A stretch of 36,757 nt of DNA from Selenomonadaceae bacterium (GCA_017477125.1 JAFUXN010000010.1:1-36757); one strand, 5' to 3'; positions 25,638 to 33,873 are shown, numbered from the stretch's first letter. The notes: generated by a model from the letters alone, not told the origin. A program made the numbers and translations.

Positions 25638-27285
25638 TGCCGTCGTCCTCCAATCGTCTCAAAATGATCTCAACCTTGCCGTCGACCAGCCGCGAGTTGA
25701 TGAAGCAGTCGAATGTCGGATCGCGGTCGGGATAATCCGCATGCTCGGCGAAGCAGTGCCAACGAGTTTCGCGTCGAGCTTTCAAGTGTTCGATCAGCAC
25801 TCGACACACCGTCAATCGCTCGCGCAGCTCGTAAATCTTCAGCAGATCGTACATCGACTCCGCGCGAAGCCCTTCCGACAATCGCTCGAGCCGATCGATA
25901 TGAGCCGTCGCCGTCTGCAATTGAGCGTCGGTGTATCGATAATTGGAGCGAATGCCGCCCGCATACTCGTCCATCGATTGTTGCATCGCCTCCTCAAGCT
26001 CGTCCGTCGAGTACAATCCGCGCGGATTTCCAAACAGCCGCTCAACCTCCTCGACCGCATTGAACCGATCGAGCGGCAAGAGATCATGAGCGGCAACGTA
26101 CTCGGCGATCGACTCGGCGGCGATCTCTCCCTCGGCGAAGGCGCCCGTCACATATTTTTGCGGACAACTTCCCGCGACATCTCCCGCCGCGTACAATCCT
26201 CTCAACGTCGTGCGCCGCTTGCGATCGATCCAATAGCCGCTCGCGGTGTGCCCGCCGACCACATAAGGCTCGCTGCCCTCGATCTCGACGTTGGCGATCG
26301 ACGGCGGCATTTTTGTCTCCAACCACTTGAGCGTTTGAGCCGGCGCCATGTTGAGATAGGCATGCTCGAGTGCCTTCTCCTGCTCGACGGTGATCCCGAT
26401 CGTCTCAAGCGCGCATGGACCTCGACCGTTGAGATTTTCGCTCACGACCGCATGCAATCGTTCGGACGTCGTATTGCCGTAGCGATGTTGATAGCGTTCG
26501 CCGCGCGCATTGATCTGCGCCGCCCCCGCTCCTTGAGCCAACGTCCCCGTCGGCGCGATCGTGTCCTTGCATCGCAGCGCTATGAATCTCATCTCGAACG
26601 TCGTCATCTCCGCGCCCGCTCGAATTCCCATCGCATAGCCCGCCCCCGTGTTGAACGGGCAATACCACATCACGTGTCGAGAGAAGCCCGGGTGGTTGGG
26701 GCGATAGAGACCGGCGGCGCCTCCCGTCGCCATCAACGTCGCCTTCGCCCTCAATCGATAAATAGTCGGCTCTCGAACGTCGAAGCCCCACGCTCCGATC
26801 ACCGTCGAACCGTTGAGCATCAGATCGACGACGTTGACATGATTGAGCACCTCGACGTTACTAAAACTCTTGACGGCGGCGGCGAGCAACGGTTTAATGT
26901 TTTCGCCGTTGATCTTAATGTTGCGAGCACCGCGCGCGATATAATTTCCGTCGGCGTCTTTCAAGATCACCAGCCCGAGCGATTCAATCTTGCGCGTGAC
27001 CGCGTTGAGGCGTTCTGACATGGTCGAGAGGAGATCGCGTCGAGCAATGCCGTTTGCGTCGTTGAGCGCGTACTCGACATAATCATCGGGCGTGTGACCG
27101 TCGGTGATGTAAGCGTTGAGCGCGTTGACGCCTGCCGCAAGGCAACCGCTTCGAACGATGTTCGCCTTCTCGACGATGAGGATCGACAGCTCGGGATGAG
27201 TTTCGGCAAGACGGATCGCCGCGAACAATCCCGCCGCGCCTCCGCCGATTATCAGCACGTCGGATTGCTTTTCAATAATCTCTAT
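25624..27285 (-). CDS. aprA: APS reductase alpha subunit-like flavoprotein; non-canonical start likely
   Basis: About 553 residues, of the fumarate reductase/succinate dehydrogenase flavoprotein superfamily. It has an FAD-binding DVLIIGGGAAGLFAAIRLAE, KANIVRSGCLAAGVNALNAYI, ARNIKINGENIKP, a YAAGDVAGSCPQKYVTGAFAEGEIA motif, and the C-terminal helical region with ARRETRWHCFAEHADYPDRDP. These resemble AprA, which reduces APS to sulfite with AprB. No ATG, GTG or TTG starts the frame in the right place. A GTG at 27258 would cut off the first strand of the FAD fold. GGAG at 27295-27298 is followed after 9 bases by ATA (27285), so a rare ATA start is the best fit. It is the first gene of the operon and is divergent from the DUF4230 gene. 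Confidence 0.9.
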   Translation of the reverse strand: MEIIEKQSDVLIIGGGAAGLFAAIRLAETHPELSILIVEKANIVRSGCLAAGVNALNAYITDGHTPDDYVEYALNDANGIARRDLLSTMSERLNAVTRKIESLGLVILKDADGNYIARGARNIKINGENIKPLLAAAVKSFSNVEVLNHVNVVDLMLNGSTVIGAWGFDVREPTIYRLRAKATLMATGGAAGLYRPNHPGFSRHVMWYCPFNTGAGYAMGIRAGAEMTTFEMRFIALRCKDTIAPTGTLAQGAGAAQINARGERYQHRYGNTTSERLHAVVSENLNGRGPCALETIGITVEQEKALEHAYLNMAPAQTLKWLETKMPPSIANVEIEGSEPYVVGGHTASGYWIDRKRRTTLRGLYAAGDVAGSCPQKYVTGAFAEGEIAAESIAEYVAAHDLLPLDRFNAVEEVERLFGNPRGLYSTDELEEAMQQSMDEYAGGIRSNYRYTDAQLQTATAHIDRLERLSEGLRAESMYDLLKIYELRERLTVCRVLIEHLKARRETRWHCFAEHADYPDRDPTFDCFINSRLVDGKVEIILRRLEDDGIEEH

Positions 27286-27319
27286 GGTCGTTCACTCCAT
27301 TTCCATGCGGGAGGTCATT

Positions 27320-28045
27320 ATGGAATCGATTGAGTCTCTAATCAATTTCGTGGTCGCGCTGTTCCTCAACCAAGGCATAAGGACACTGCCGTTCGTGATG
27401 ATCATCGTCGTGCTGTCGATAGTCATCGGCATGCTCGTGATGTGGAACATGCGTTCCAAAAAATCATTGCCGCCGACAACCGCCACGCCCAACCCCGAAG
27501 TCATTTACAAAACTATCCTCGTCGAGATCAAACACATGCTCGAGGTCGGCGTCGTGCGCAAGGATTTTAAATCGGTCGTGCACTTCTCCGACGTCAATAC
27601 GAACAAGATACCGATTCTCGGCGAAGTCAAGCGCCCGTTTTCCAAGCGCGAGTTTACTCTCGAATACGTTGGGACGATCGTTTGCGGTTGCGATCTCGAC
27701 ATGGTGAAAGTATATCCCGACGGCAACGACGCTCGAGTGATCGTGCCCCACAGTCGAATTTTGCATGCGTATGTCGATCAAGAGTCGGTGAAGGTGCATC
27801 AACAGAGCAAGCAAATTTTTTCGTCGGGAGTAAAGCTCGAAGAACAGAACCGCGAGATTATGCTCGATCTCAAAAGCAATCAGGAGAATGCGATCCGCGA
27901 AGGGCTGTTGACTCAAGCGGACGAGAGCGTGCGCGGCATGATAGCGTCGATAGTCGAGGGCAAAGGATTGAAGGCGCGGATTGAGTTTGTCGACAGCGGA
28001 CACCCTTTGATCGCCGAACCGTCGACGACAAAACTGCTCATATGA
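27320..28045 (+). CDS. DUF4230 domain membrane-anchored protein
   Basis: A 241-residue protein with a single N-terminal transmembrane segment (about 21-41, TLPFVMIIVVLSIVIGMLVMW) and a soluble domain. The pattern IYKTILVEIKHMLEVGVVRKDFKSVVHFSD...FTLEYVGTIVCGCDLDMVKV is that of DUF4230. Function is unknown; the fold has been linked only loosely to membrane-associated stress. ATG 27320 has GGGAGG 5 bases upstream. It is divergent from aprA across ~34 bp and its end overlaps convergent cysA by 8 bp, so it sits inverted inside the sulfate assimilation block. Confidence 0.82.
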   Translation: MESIESLINFVVALFLNQGIRTLPFVMIIVVLSIVIGMLVMWNMRSKKSLPPTTATPNPEVIYKTILVEIKHMLEVGVVRKDFKSVVHFSDVNTNKIPILGEVKRPFSKREFTLEYVGTIVCGCDLDMVKVYPDGNDARVIVPHSRILHAYVDQESVKVHQQSKQIFSSGVKLEEQNREIMLDLKSNQENAIREGLLTQADESVRGMIASIVEGKGLKARIEFVDSGHPLIAEPSTTKLLI

Positions 28046-29117
28046 TCACCGACTCCGCATGCTTGGCGGCGTTCTCGATCACTTCAGTCCGATCGCCGTC
28101 GAAGGAATATATTCGATGCACGAACACGAATGCCTCATCGCCCTCGTGCAACGGCTCCTTCTCGAGACTGCGGAAGCCTCTCAACATCTGCCCCTTGACC
28201 TCGACATCGATCTGAATGACGCTGCCCCTGAAGTACGTCCCGCGCACCAAGCCCTTCTCGGTGGTCATTGGCATGGGCGGCGCCATCTCATTCAGGTCGG
28301 CGGCGATCTCCAAGAACTCCGGTCGAAGAATGCCCTCGTGCTTGTCTCGACCGTCGTCTGTCTTAAAGCCTTTGAAGATCGTGTAATCGGGGATGAGCAC
28401 CGACTCGCCGATGAACTTTGCAACGAACGGAGTCTTCGGCGCCTGATAGATTTCGATCGGTGAGCCCGCCTGCTCGACGCGCCCATGGTTGGTTATGATG
28501 ATCTCGTCGGCGACCTCAACCGCCTCGTCCTGGTCGTGCGTCACGAAGATCGATGTGATCCCCAGCTTGTGGATCGTCGCCTTCAACCATTGCCTCAACT
28601 CTTGACGGACTTTCGCATCGATCGCCGCAAACGGCTCGTCGAGCAACAACAGCTCGGGGTTGGGCGCCAGCGCTCGAGCGAACGCCACGCGTTGACGTTG
28701 CCCGCCGCTCAACTGCATGGGATATCGCGTCGTGAAGTCTTTGAGCCCGATCAGTTCGGCGAGAAATTCAACGCGCTCTTTGATCTCCGCCGCCGGCTTC
28801 TTCTGCACCTCGAGACCGAATGCTATGTTGTCGAACACCGTCATATGCCTGAACAGCGCGTAACTCTGAAACAGAAATCCGATGCCGCGCTTGCCGGGGT
28901 CAACGTCGTTCACTCGTCGCCCGCCAATGAATATGTCTCCGCTGTCGGGCGTCTCGAGCCCCGCGATCATTCTCAAGATGGTCGTCTTGCCCGACCCCGA
29001 CGATCCGAGCAGTCCGATCAATTTCCCGCGCTCGATCGCAAAGCTGACGTTGTCCGACGCCTTAAACGTCCCGAAATTTTTATTGATGTTCTTGAGCTCG
29101 ACCTCATAAGTCGCCAT
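28038..29117 (-). CDS. cysA: Sulfate/thiosulfate ABC transporter ATP-binding protein
   Basis: A 359-residue ABC ATPase with all motifs intact: Walker A GLLGSSGSGKTT (about 34-45), Q-loop FLFQSYALF, signature LSGGQRQR, Walker B ELLLLDEPFAAID, and H-loop VTHD. A C-terminal TOBE-like regulatory domain follows (LRPEFLEIA...GTYFRGSVIQIDVEVKGQ). It energises sulfate import through CysT and CysW. ATG 29117 is chosen for GGAG 9 bases upstream. Unusually, it is cut off from cysW by the oppositely oriented tauE-like gene, so it cannot be simply co-transcribed from the cysT promoter without reading antisense through that gene. Confidence 0.93.
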   Translation of the reverse strand: MATYEVELKNINKNFGTFKASDNVSFAIERGKLIGLLGSSGSGKTTILRMIAGLETPDSGDIFIGGRRVNDVDPGKRGIGFLFQSYALFRHMTVFDNIAFGLEVQKKPAAEIKERVEFLAELIGLKDFTTRYPMQLSGGQRQRVAFARALAPNPELLLLDEPFAAIDAKVRQELRQWLKATIHKLGITSIFVTHDQDEAVEVADEIIITNHGRVEQAGSPIEIYQAPKTPFVAKFIGESVLIPDYTIFKGFKTDDGRDKHEGILRPEFLEIAADLNEMAPPMPMTTEKGLVRGTYFRGSVIQIDVEVKGQMLRGFRSLEKEPLHEGDEAFVFVHRIYSFDGDRTEVIENAAKHAESVII

Positions 29118-29151
29118 AACATTACACTCCAATCAAAGGACGGTTGATCCA

Positions 29152-29892
29152 ATGGAATTTCTGATCGTATGCCCGTTGGCGTTCCTTGCGGGCTTCGTCG
29201 ACGCGATTGCGGGCGGCGGAGGACTGATCTCATTGCCCGCGTACTTGATCGCCGGCTTGCCTCCGCACTTTGCGATCGGCACCAACAAATTGAGCTCGAC
29301 CATGGGCACCGCGCTCACCACCTTCCGCTTCGCCAAGAGCGGCTTCATCAATTGGAAGTTGGCGGGCGTGTGCTCGCTCGTCGCGTTGGGCGCCTCGTCG
29401 GTCGGCGCTCGCTTGACGCTGTTGCTCGACGAGAAGGTCTTCTCACTCGTGCTGCTCGTGATCCTCCCGCTGACCGCTTACTACGTTTTCAAATCGAAGG
29501 ACTTGTCGCCGAAGGGAGCTCCGCGCGGACGCGTCGAGATGTATCTGATCACATTGCTGGCGACGATCGTCATCGGCGTCTACGATGGTTTCTACGGACC
29601 CGGCACCGGCACATTCCTCCTGCTCATCTTGACGGGCGTCGCTCGCATGAAGTTGACGGAGGCGAACGGCTTGACCAAAGCGATCAACCTCTCTACGAAC
29701 GTCGCGGCGTTGGCAGTGTTGTTGTTCAACGGCAAGGTGCTGCTCGTGCTCGGATTCGTCGCGGGGCTGTTCAACATGCTCGGCAACTATCTGGGCACGA
29801 GATCATTCGTCAGCGGCAGCTCGACCGTCGTTCGCCCGTTGATCATCTTGGTGCTGGCGATCTTCATGGTCAAACTGATCATTGAGCTTTGA
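29152..29892 (+). CDS. TauE/SafE family anion exporter
   Basis: A 246-residue polytopic membrane protein with about eight hydrophobic segments. Hallmarks are LAFLAGFVDAIAGGGGLISLP near the N-terminus and GVYDGFYGPGTGTFLLL in the second half, the two repeated glycine-rich signatures of the family. Members export sulfite, sulfoacetate or related anions. Inside a sulfate assimilation block, a sulfite safety valve or import of a sulfur compound is plausible. It is divergent from cysA across 34 bp and overlaps convergent cysW by 14 bp. AAGGA lies 11 bases before the ATG. Confidence 0.88.
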   Translation: MEFLIVCPLAFLAGFVDAIAGGGGLISLPAYLIAGLPPHFAIGTNKLSSTMGTALTTFRFAKSGFINWKLAGVCSLVALGASSVGARLTLLLDEKVFSLVLLVILPLTAYYVFKSKDLSPKGAPRGRVEMYLITLLATIVIGVYDGFYGPGTGTFLLLILTGVARMKLTEANGLTKAINLSTNVAALAVLLFNGKVLLVLGFVAGLFNMLGNYLGTRSFVSGSSTVVRPLIILVLAIFMVKLIIEL

Positions 29893-30688
29893 CGCCGCGC
29901 GCCTCGACGATGTTTCGGAGGATCAACACAACGATCGCGAGTATCACCAGGATCGACGCGACCGCGAACGCCGCCGTGAAGTTATATTCGTTGTAGAGAA
30001 TTTCGATGTGGAGCGGCAAGGTATTGGTTCGCCCTCTGATGTGTCCGCTCACCACGCTCACCGCGCCGAACTCGCCCATCGCTCGCGCCGTGCACAAGAT
30101 GATCCCGTACGACAAGCCCCACTTGATATTCGGCAACGTGACCTTTCGAAAGATCGTCCAACCGTCGGCGCCCATGGTCGTCGCCGCTTCTTCCTCCGAT
30201 CGCCCCTGACTTTCCATGACGGGGATCAACTCTCGAGTGATGAACGGGAACGTTACAAACACCGTCGCAAGAATGACGCCCGGCACCGCGAACACGATCG
30301 CGACATGAAAATCTTGCAACGTCGAGTAGATCGGGCTCATTCGACCGAACAACATGATGAAGAATAAGCCGGCGACCACGGGGCTGATGGCGAACGGCAG
30401 ATCGATCAGCGAGCCGAGGAGGTTCTTGCCTCTGAAGTCGAATTTGGTCAGGAGCCACGCCGACGCGATGCCGAAGATCGTATTGAGCGCGACGGCAAGC
30501 ACTGTCGCTTCGATGGTCAAGCCGAGCGCTTTGATTGCATATGGTTCGGTCAGCGCTTGAATGTAGACGCTCCAACCTTTGGATAGCGCTTCGACGGCGA
30601 CGAGTATCAACGGCAGGATCAACATGAGGAACAGGAACGCCGCCGCGAGGAATATCAACAGCCGACGAATTGATTTCGGTTCGCGCAT
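29879..30688 (-). CDS. cysW: Sulfate ABC transporter permease
   Basis: A 269-residue inner-membrane permease with about six transmembrane helices. The cytoplasmic coupling loop EEEAATTMGADGWTIFRKVTLPNIKWGL is the EAA motif that contacts CysA. RAMGEFGAVSVVSGHIRG is typical of sulfate/molybdate permeases, and the CysW family is favoured by LIDLPFAISPVVAGL. ATG 30688 follows GGAGG by 8 bases. It starts 12 bp after cysT. Confidence 0.92.
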   Translation of the reverse strand: MREPKSIRRLLIFLAAAFLFLMLILPLILVAVEALSKGWSVYIQALTEPYAIKALGLTIEATVLAVALNTIFGIASAWLLTKFDFRGKNLLGSLIDLPFAISPVVAGLFFIMLFGRMSPIYSTLQDFHVAIVFAVPGVILATVFVTFPFITRELIPVMESQGRSEEEAATTMGADGWTIFRKVTLPNIKWGLSYGIILCTARAMGEFGAVSVVSGHIRGRTNTLPLHIEILYNEYNFTAAFAVASILVILAIVVLILRNIVEARGVKAQ

Positions 30689-30700
30689 TGAGCTCACCTC

Positions 30701-31528
30701 CTAATTGATTGCGCCGATCGATCTCAACTTATGCGATTGCCAACTGTGGATCGACAACAGGATCGCCAGCGACAGCACCATCATGACGATTGCGATTGCC
30801 GCCGCCGATTGGTAATCGAACTGCTCGAGCTTGGTCATGATCATCAACGGAGCGATTTCGGTTTCGAAAGGCATGTTGCCCGCGATGAACACAACCGATC
30901 CGTATTCGCCGATCCCTCTCGAGAATGCCAACGCAAAGCCTGTCATCAACGGCGACACGAGCTCGGGCAGGATCACTCGACGGAAGATCGTCAGGTTGTC
31001 GGCGCCGAACAGTTGAGCCGCTTCTTCCAATTGCGGGTCGAGCTCCTTGAGCACCGGTTGAACGCTGCGCGCGACGAACGGAATGCCGACGAAGATCAGC
31101 GCGATGGTGATCCCCATGGGCGAGAACGCCGACGGGATTCCGATTGCGTAGAAGAATTGCCCGACCCAACCGTTTTCTGCGTAGAGTGTCGTCAGAGCGA
31201 TGCCCGCGATCGCCGTCGGCAATGCGAACGGCAGATCGATCATGGCGTCCATGATCCGCTTGCCCTTGAAATCGTATCGGACGAGCACCCACGCGAGGAT
31301 CAATCCGAAGACGCAGTTGATGACCGCGGCGGCGAACGCGCAACCGAAACTCAAAAGGTAAGCGTGGACGTTGCGATAATCGGTGGCGGCTTGCAGAAAC
31401 TTCTCGAGCCCCATGCCCGCCGAGTAGAGCAGGAATGCGGCGAGCGGAATGAACAGAAACAGCGACACGAAGAACATTGTGATTCCGAGCGTCAGGTGAT
31501 AGCCCGGGATAATTTTTTTATCGCTCAT
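30701..31528 (-). CDS. cysT: Sulfate ABC transporter permease
   Basis: A 275-residue inner-membrane permease with about six transmembrane helices. The coupling loop is LEEAAQLFGADNLTIFRRVILPELVSPL, and SRGIGEYGSVVFIAGNMPFETEIAPLMI is strongly conserved in CysT (also called CysU). It forms the channel with CysW. GGGAG lies 9 bases before the ATG. The 91 bp upstream, between it and the binding-protein gene, contains a GC-rich repeat element and no clear promoter, so read-through from the sbp gene is possible. Confidence 0.93.
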   Translation of the reverse strand: MSDKKIIPGYHLTLGITMFFVSLFLFIPLAAFLLYSAGMGLEKFLQAATDYRNVHAYLLSFGCAFAAAVINCVFGLILAWVLVRYDFKGKRIMDAMIDLPFALPTAIAGIALTTLYAENGWVGQFFYAIGIPSAFSPMGITIALIFVGIPFVARSVQPVLKELDPQLEEAAQLFGADNLTIFRRVILPELVSPLMTGFALAFSRGIGEYGSVVFIAGNMPFETEIAPLMIMTKLEQFDYQSAAAIAIVMMVLSLAILLSIHSWQSHKLRSIGAIN

Positions 31529-31582
31529 AATTTTTCACTCCCGCCCACCCGCCCCTTAAACCTACGGTTTTGATCCTACAAT

Positions 31583-31620
31583 GGCGGACGCCCTTACTTC
31601 GAGAGGGCGGACGCCTTTTT
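31583..31620. repeat. Short GC-rich repeat element of the 1-512 array type
   Basis: GGCGGACGCC occurs twice (31583-31592 and 31606-31615), with CGCCCT/AGGGCG able to pair between them, followed by six T. GGCGGACGCC next to a run of A/T is also the core of the hairpins at 1-512. The element lies just past the stop codon of the sulfate-binding protein gene, again at a gene's 3' end. Confidence 0.65.
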
Positions 31621-32657
31621 TATTTCTGATAGATCTGATCGAAGGTGCCGCCGTCGGCAAAATGCTCCTGTTGCGCCTTCGTCCAACCGCCGAATGCTTC
31701 ATCGATGGTCACCAGCGTCAACGGCTTGAAAACGTCGCTGTACTTGGCAAGCACCTCAGAGTTGCGCGGTCGATAGAAATTTTGAGCGGCGACATTCTGC
31801 GCCTCGTCGGAGTACAGATATCTGATGTACTCCTCGGCGATCCGCCTCGTGCCCTTCCGATCGACAACCTCATCGACCACCGCCACCGACGGCTCAGCCA
31901 AGATGCTCAAGCTCGGCGTGACGATCTCATAATCATCGGGCGCGTCCTTCAACGACAACAGCGCCTCATTCTCCCAAGCGATCAACACGTCGCCCTGCCC
32001 GCGCTGCACGAATGAAGTCGTCGACCCGCGCGCTCCGCTGTCGAGCACCGCCACATTCGAGAACAACTTTTTGATGAACGCTCTAACCTGCTGCTCGTCG
32101 CCGTTGTACTTCTGTCGAGCGTACTCCCATGCCGCCAGGTAATTCCATCGCGCGCCTCCCGACGTCTTGGGGTTGGGCGTGATGATCGACACGTCATCGC
32201 GGATCAGATCGTCCCAATCATGTATGCCCTTCGGATTGCCTTTTCGAACGAGGAAGACGATCGTCGAGGTGTACGGCGCGGAGTTATCGGGGAATCTTTC
32301 AAGCCAGCCGCTCTTGATCAAGCCCGCGTTCTGAATCTCATCGACATCGTAGGCGAGCGCGAGCGTCACCACGTCCGCCTCAAGCCCCTCGACCACCGAG
32401 CGAGCCTGCTTGCCGCTGCCGCCGTGCGATTGATTGATCGTTATGTCCTCTCCGGTGGTGTCTTTCCAATGCGGCTTGAACTTCTCGTTATACGCCGCGA
32501 ACAACTCACGCGTCGGATCGTATGACACGTTGAGAATCTCCTTGGCTCCGTCGCTCGTCGCCGCTTGCTCTTGACCGCCGCAGCCCGTCATCATTCCCAT
32601 CGCCAACACTGCTCCGAGAGCCGCGCCAAATATTTTTTTCAGTCGTTTGCTCAACAT
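31620..32657 (-). CDS. sbp: Sulfate-binding lipoprotein (copy 1)
   Basis: A 345-residue extracytoplasmic solute-binding protein. The N-terminus is a lipoprotein signal with lipobox MTGC (Cys about residue 26). The mature part shows [97 protein letters not shown] and EEYIRYLYS, all typical of Sbp/CysP. It captures sulfate or thiosulfate for CysTWA. ATG 32657 follows AAGGAG by 8 bases. It is a tandem duplicate of the gene at 32769, separated from it by a terminator and its own promoter. Confidence 0.93.
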   Translation of the reverse strand: MLSKRLKKIFGAALGAVLAMGMMTGCGGQEQAATSDGAKEILNVSYDPTRELFAAYNEKFKPHWKDTTGEDITINQSHGGSGKQARSVVEGLEADVVTLALAYDVDEIQNAGLIKSGWLERFPDNSAPYTSTIVFLVRKGNPKGIHDWDDLIRDDVSIITPNPKTSGGARWNYLAAWEYARQKYNGDEQQVRAFIKKLFSNVAVLDSGARGSTTSFVQRGQGDVLIAWENEALLSLKDAPDDYEIVTPSLSILAEPSVAVVDEVVDRKGTRRIAEEYIRYLYSDEAQNVAAQNFYRPRNSEVLAKYSDVFKPLTLVTIDEAFGGWTKAQQEHFADGGTFDQIYQK

Positions 32658-32705
32658 GAGGATCGCTCCTTCCAATCAATGACATACTAAAATGATATGC
32701 GCCGC

Positions 32706-32734
32706 ATGGTAATCGTTTTGATCTCGGTTGTCAA
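32706..32734 (-). promoter_or_regulatory. Promoter of sulfate-binding protein copy 1 (sbp-cysTW unit)
   Basis: On the minus strand TTGACA (32729-32734) and TACCAT (32706-32711) are 17 bases apart. An 11-base segment TTTTGCTTGAC covering the -35 also occurs in the plus-strand promoter at 33810-33820. Confidence 0.6.
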
Positions 32735-32736
32735 GC

Positions 32737-32761
32737 AAAAAAAAATCCGCGCGGAGCGGAT
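32737..32761 (-). terminator. Rho-independent terminator after sulfate-binding protein copy 2
   Basis: On the minus strand ATCCGC (32756-32761) pairs with GCGGAT (32745-32750) around a 5-base loop and is followed by nine T (to 32737). It lies 8 bp after the stop codon at 32769, so copy 2 is a monocistronic unit. The hairpin includes one copy of the palindrome TCCGCGCGGA. Confidence 0.85.
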
Positions 32762-32768
32762 CACAATT

Positions 32769-33785
32769 TTATTTTCGATAGAGCTGATCAAAGATGGCGC
32801 CGTCGGCAAAGTGTTCGCGTTGAGCTTTCGTCCAACCGCCGAACGCATCATCGATCGTCACCAGCGTCAGCGGCTTGAACACGTCTCGATATTTCGCCAG
32901 CACCGCAGAATTTCTCGGTCGATAGAAGTTCGCCGCCACGATCTCTTGCCCCTCGGGCGAGTACAGATATCGAATGTACTCCTCCGCGATCCGCCTCGTC
33001 CCTTTGCGATCGACTACCTTATCGACCACCGCCACCGACGGCTCAGCCAAGATGCTCAGGCTCGGCGTCACCAGCTCGTAATCGTTCGGCGCCTCCTTCA
33101 ATCCCAACAGCGCTTCGTTCTCCCACGCGATCAGCACATCGCCCTTCTTGCTGATCACAAATGAATTCGTCGAGCCGCGCGCCCCGCTGTCGAGCGCCAC
33201 CACATTTTCAAACAGCTTCTTGATGAACGCTCGTATCTGTTGCTCGTCGCCGTCGTACTTCTGTCGAGCATACTCCCACGCCGCCAAGTAATTCCATCGC
33301 GCGCCGCCCGACGTCTTCGGGTTGGGCGTCACGATCGACACGTCGTCGCGGATCAGATCGTCCCAATCGCGTATGTCCTTCGGATTGCCCTTGCGCACCA
33401 GGAAGACGATCGTCGAAGTGTACGGCGCAGAATTGTTCGGGAACCGATTGATCCAACCTTTGTCGATCAAGCCCGCCTCTTGTATCTCATCAACGTCCGC
33501 CGCCAACGCCAGCGTCACCACGTCCGCCTCGAGCCCGTCTATCACCAGCCGCGCCTGCTTGCCCGAGCCTCCATGCAAATGCTTGAACTCCACATCGTCG
33601 CGCTTGCTGATCTCCTTCCACGCCACTTCGAACGCAGAGTTGTACGCCGCAAACAGTTCCCGCGTCGGATCGTACGAAACATTGATGAACTCCGTCGAGC
33701 TTCCCGAAGAATTTTTCTCGTCGCCGCAACCCGTCATCAGCGTGATCATCAACAATGTGCTCAGCGCCAAAAATTTTTTCCACAT
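32769..33785 (-). CDS. sbp: Sulfate-binding lipoprotein (copy 2)
   Basis: A 338-residue paralogue of the preceding binding protein, with lipobox MTGC near residue 20 and the same core segments ([73 protein letters not shown]). The clearest difference is just before HGGSG, where ITINQS in copy 1 is VEFKHL here, close to the anion site, and QRGQGDV versus SKKGDV later on. It may differ in affinity or in choice of sulfate versus thiosulfate. GGAGG lies 10 bases before the ATG. It has its own promoter and terminator, so it can be controlled apart from the permease genes. Confidence 0.93.
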   Translation of the reverse strand: MWKKFLALSTLLMITLMTGCGDEKNSSGSSTEFINVSYDPTRELFAAYNSAFEVAWKEISKRDDVEFKHLHGGSGKQARLVIDGLEADVVTLALAADVDEIQEAGLIDKGWINRFPNNSAPYTSTIVFLVRKGNPKDIRDWDDLIRDDVSIVTPNPKTSGGARWNYLAAWEYARQKYDGDEQQIRAFIKKLFENVVALDSGARGSTNSFVISKKGDVLIAWENEALLGLKEAPNDYELVTPSLSILAEPSVAVVDKVVDRKGTRRIAEEYIRYLYSPEGQEIVAANFYRPRNSAVLAKYRDVFKPLTLVTIDDAFGGWTKAQREHFADGAIFDQLYRK

Positions 33786-33801
33786 CGAGATCAGTCCTCC
33801 G

Positions 33802-33830
33802 AATTAAGATTTTGCTTGACGCGCTGTCAA
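33802..33830 (-). promoter_or_regulatory. Promoter of sulfate-binding protein copy 2
   Basis: On the minus strand TTGACA (33825-33830) and TTAATT (33802-33807) are 17 bases apart. The -35 overlaps the divergent promoter; together the two -35 boxes form the imperfect palindrome TTGACGCGCTGTCAA (33816-33830). Confidence 0.65.
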
Positions 33831-33844
33831 CGGCAGTCTATCAT
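33816..33844 (+). promoter_or_regulatory. Promoter of the ArgA-like/aminotransferase/ZnuA-like unit
   Basis: TTGACG (33816-33821) and TATCAT (33839-33844) are 17 bases apart, giving a start near 33851 and a short leader with GGGAG before the ATG at 33874. The -35 regions of the two divergent promoters lie back to back in one near-palindrome. Confidence 0.68.
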
Positions 33845-33873
33845 AAAGGGAAATTTTTTCAAGGGAGTACTTC

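Noticed and set aside
25558..27018. 486-codon open frame on the plus strand
   Set aside because: Antisense to aprA; Arg-rich and without recognisable domains or a ribosome binding site.
25624..27285. Fumarate reductase or L-aspartate oxidase instead of AprA
   Set aside because: Same flavoprotein superfamily, but the operon partners (two-cluster ferredoxin of AprB layout, cysD, cysN, sulfite reductase) and the C-terminal region fit an APS reductase much better.
27298..27300. ATG at 27300 (minus strand) as start of aprA
   Set aside because: It reads ATG GAG TGA and stops at once; the aprA frame opens only after that TGA.
30731..31573. 280-codon open frame on the plus strand
   Set aside because: Antisense to cysT; highly charged composition caused by reading hydrophobic codons backwards.
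31529..31619. Riboswitch upstream of cysT
   Set aside because: Only a short GC-rich repeat and a possible small hairpin are present; no S-box, T-box or other leader signature was recognised.
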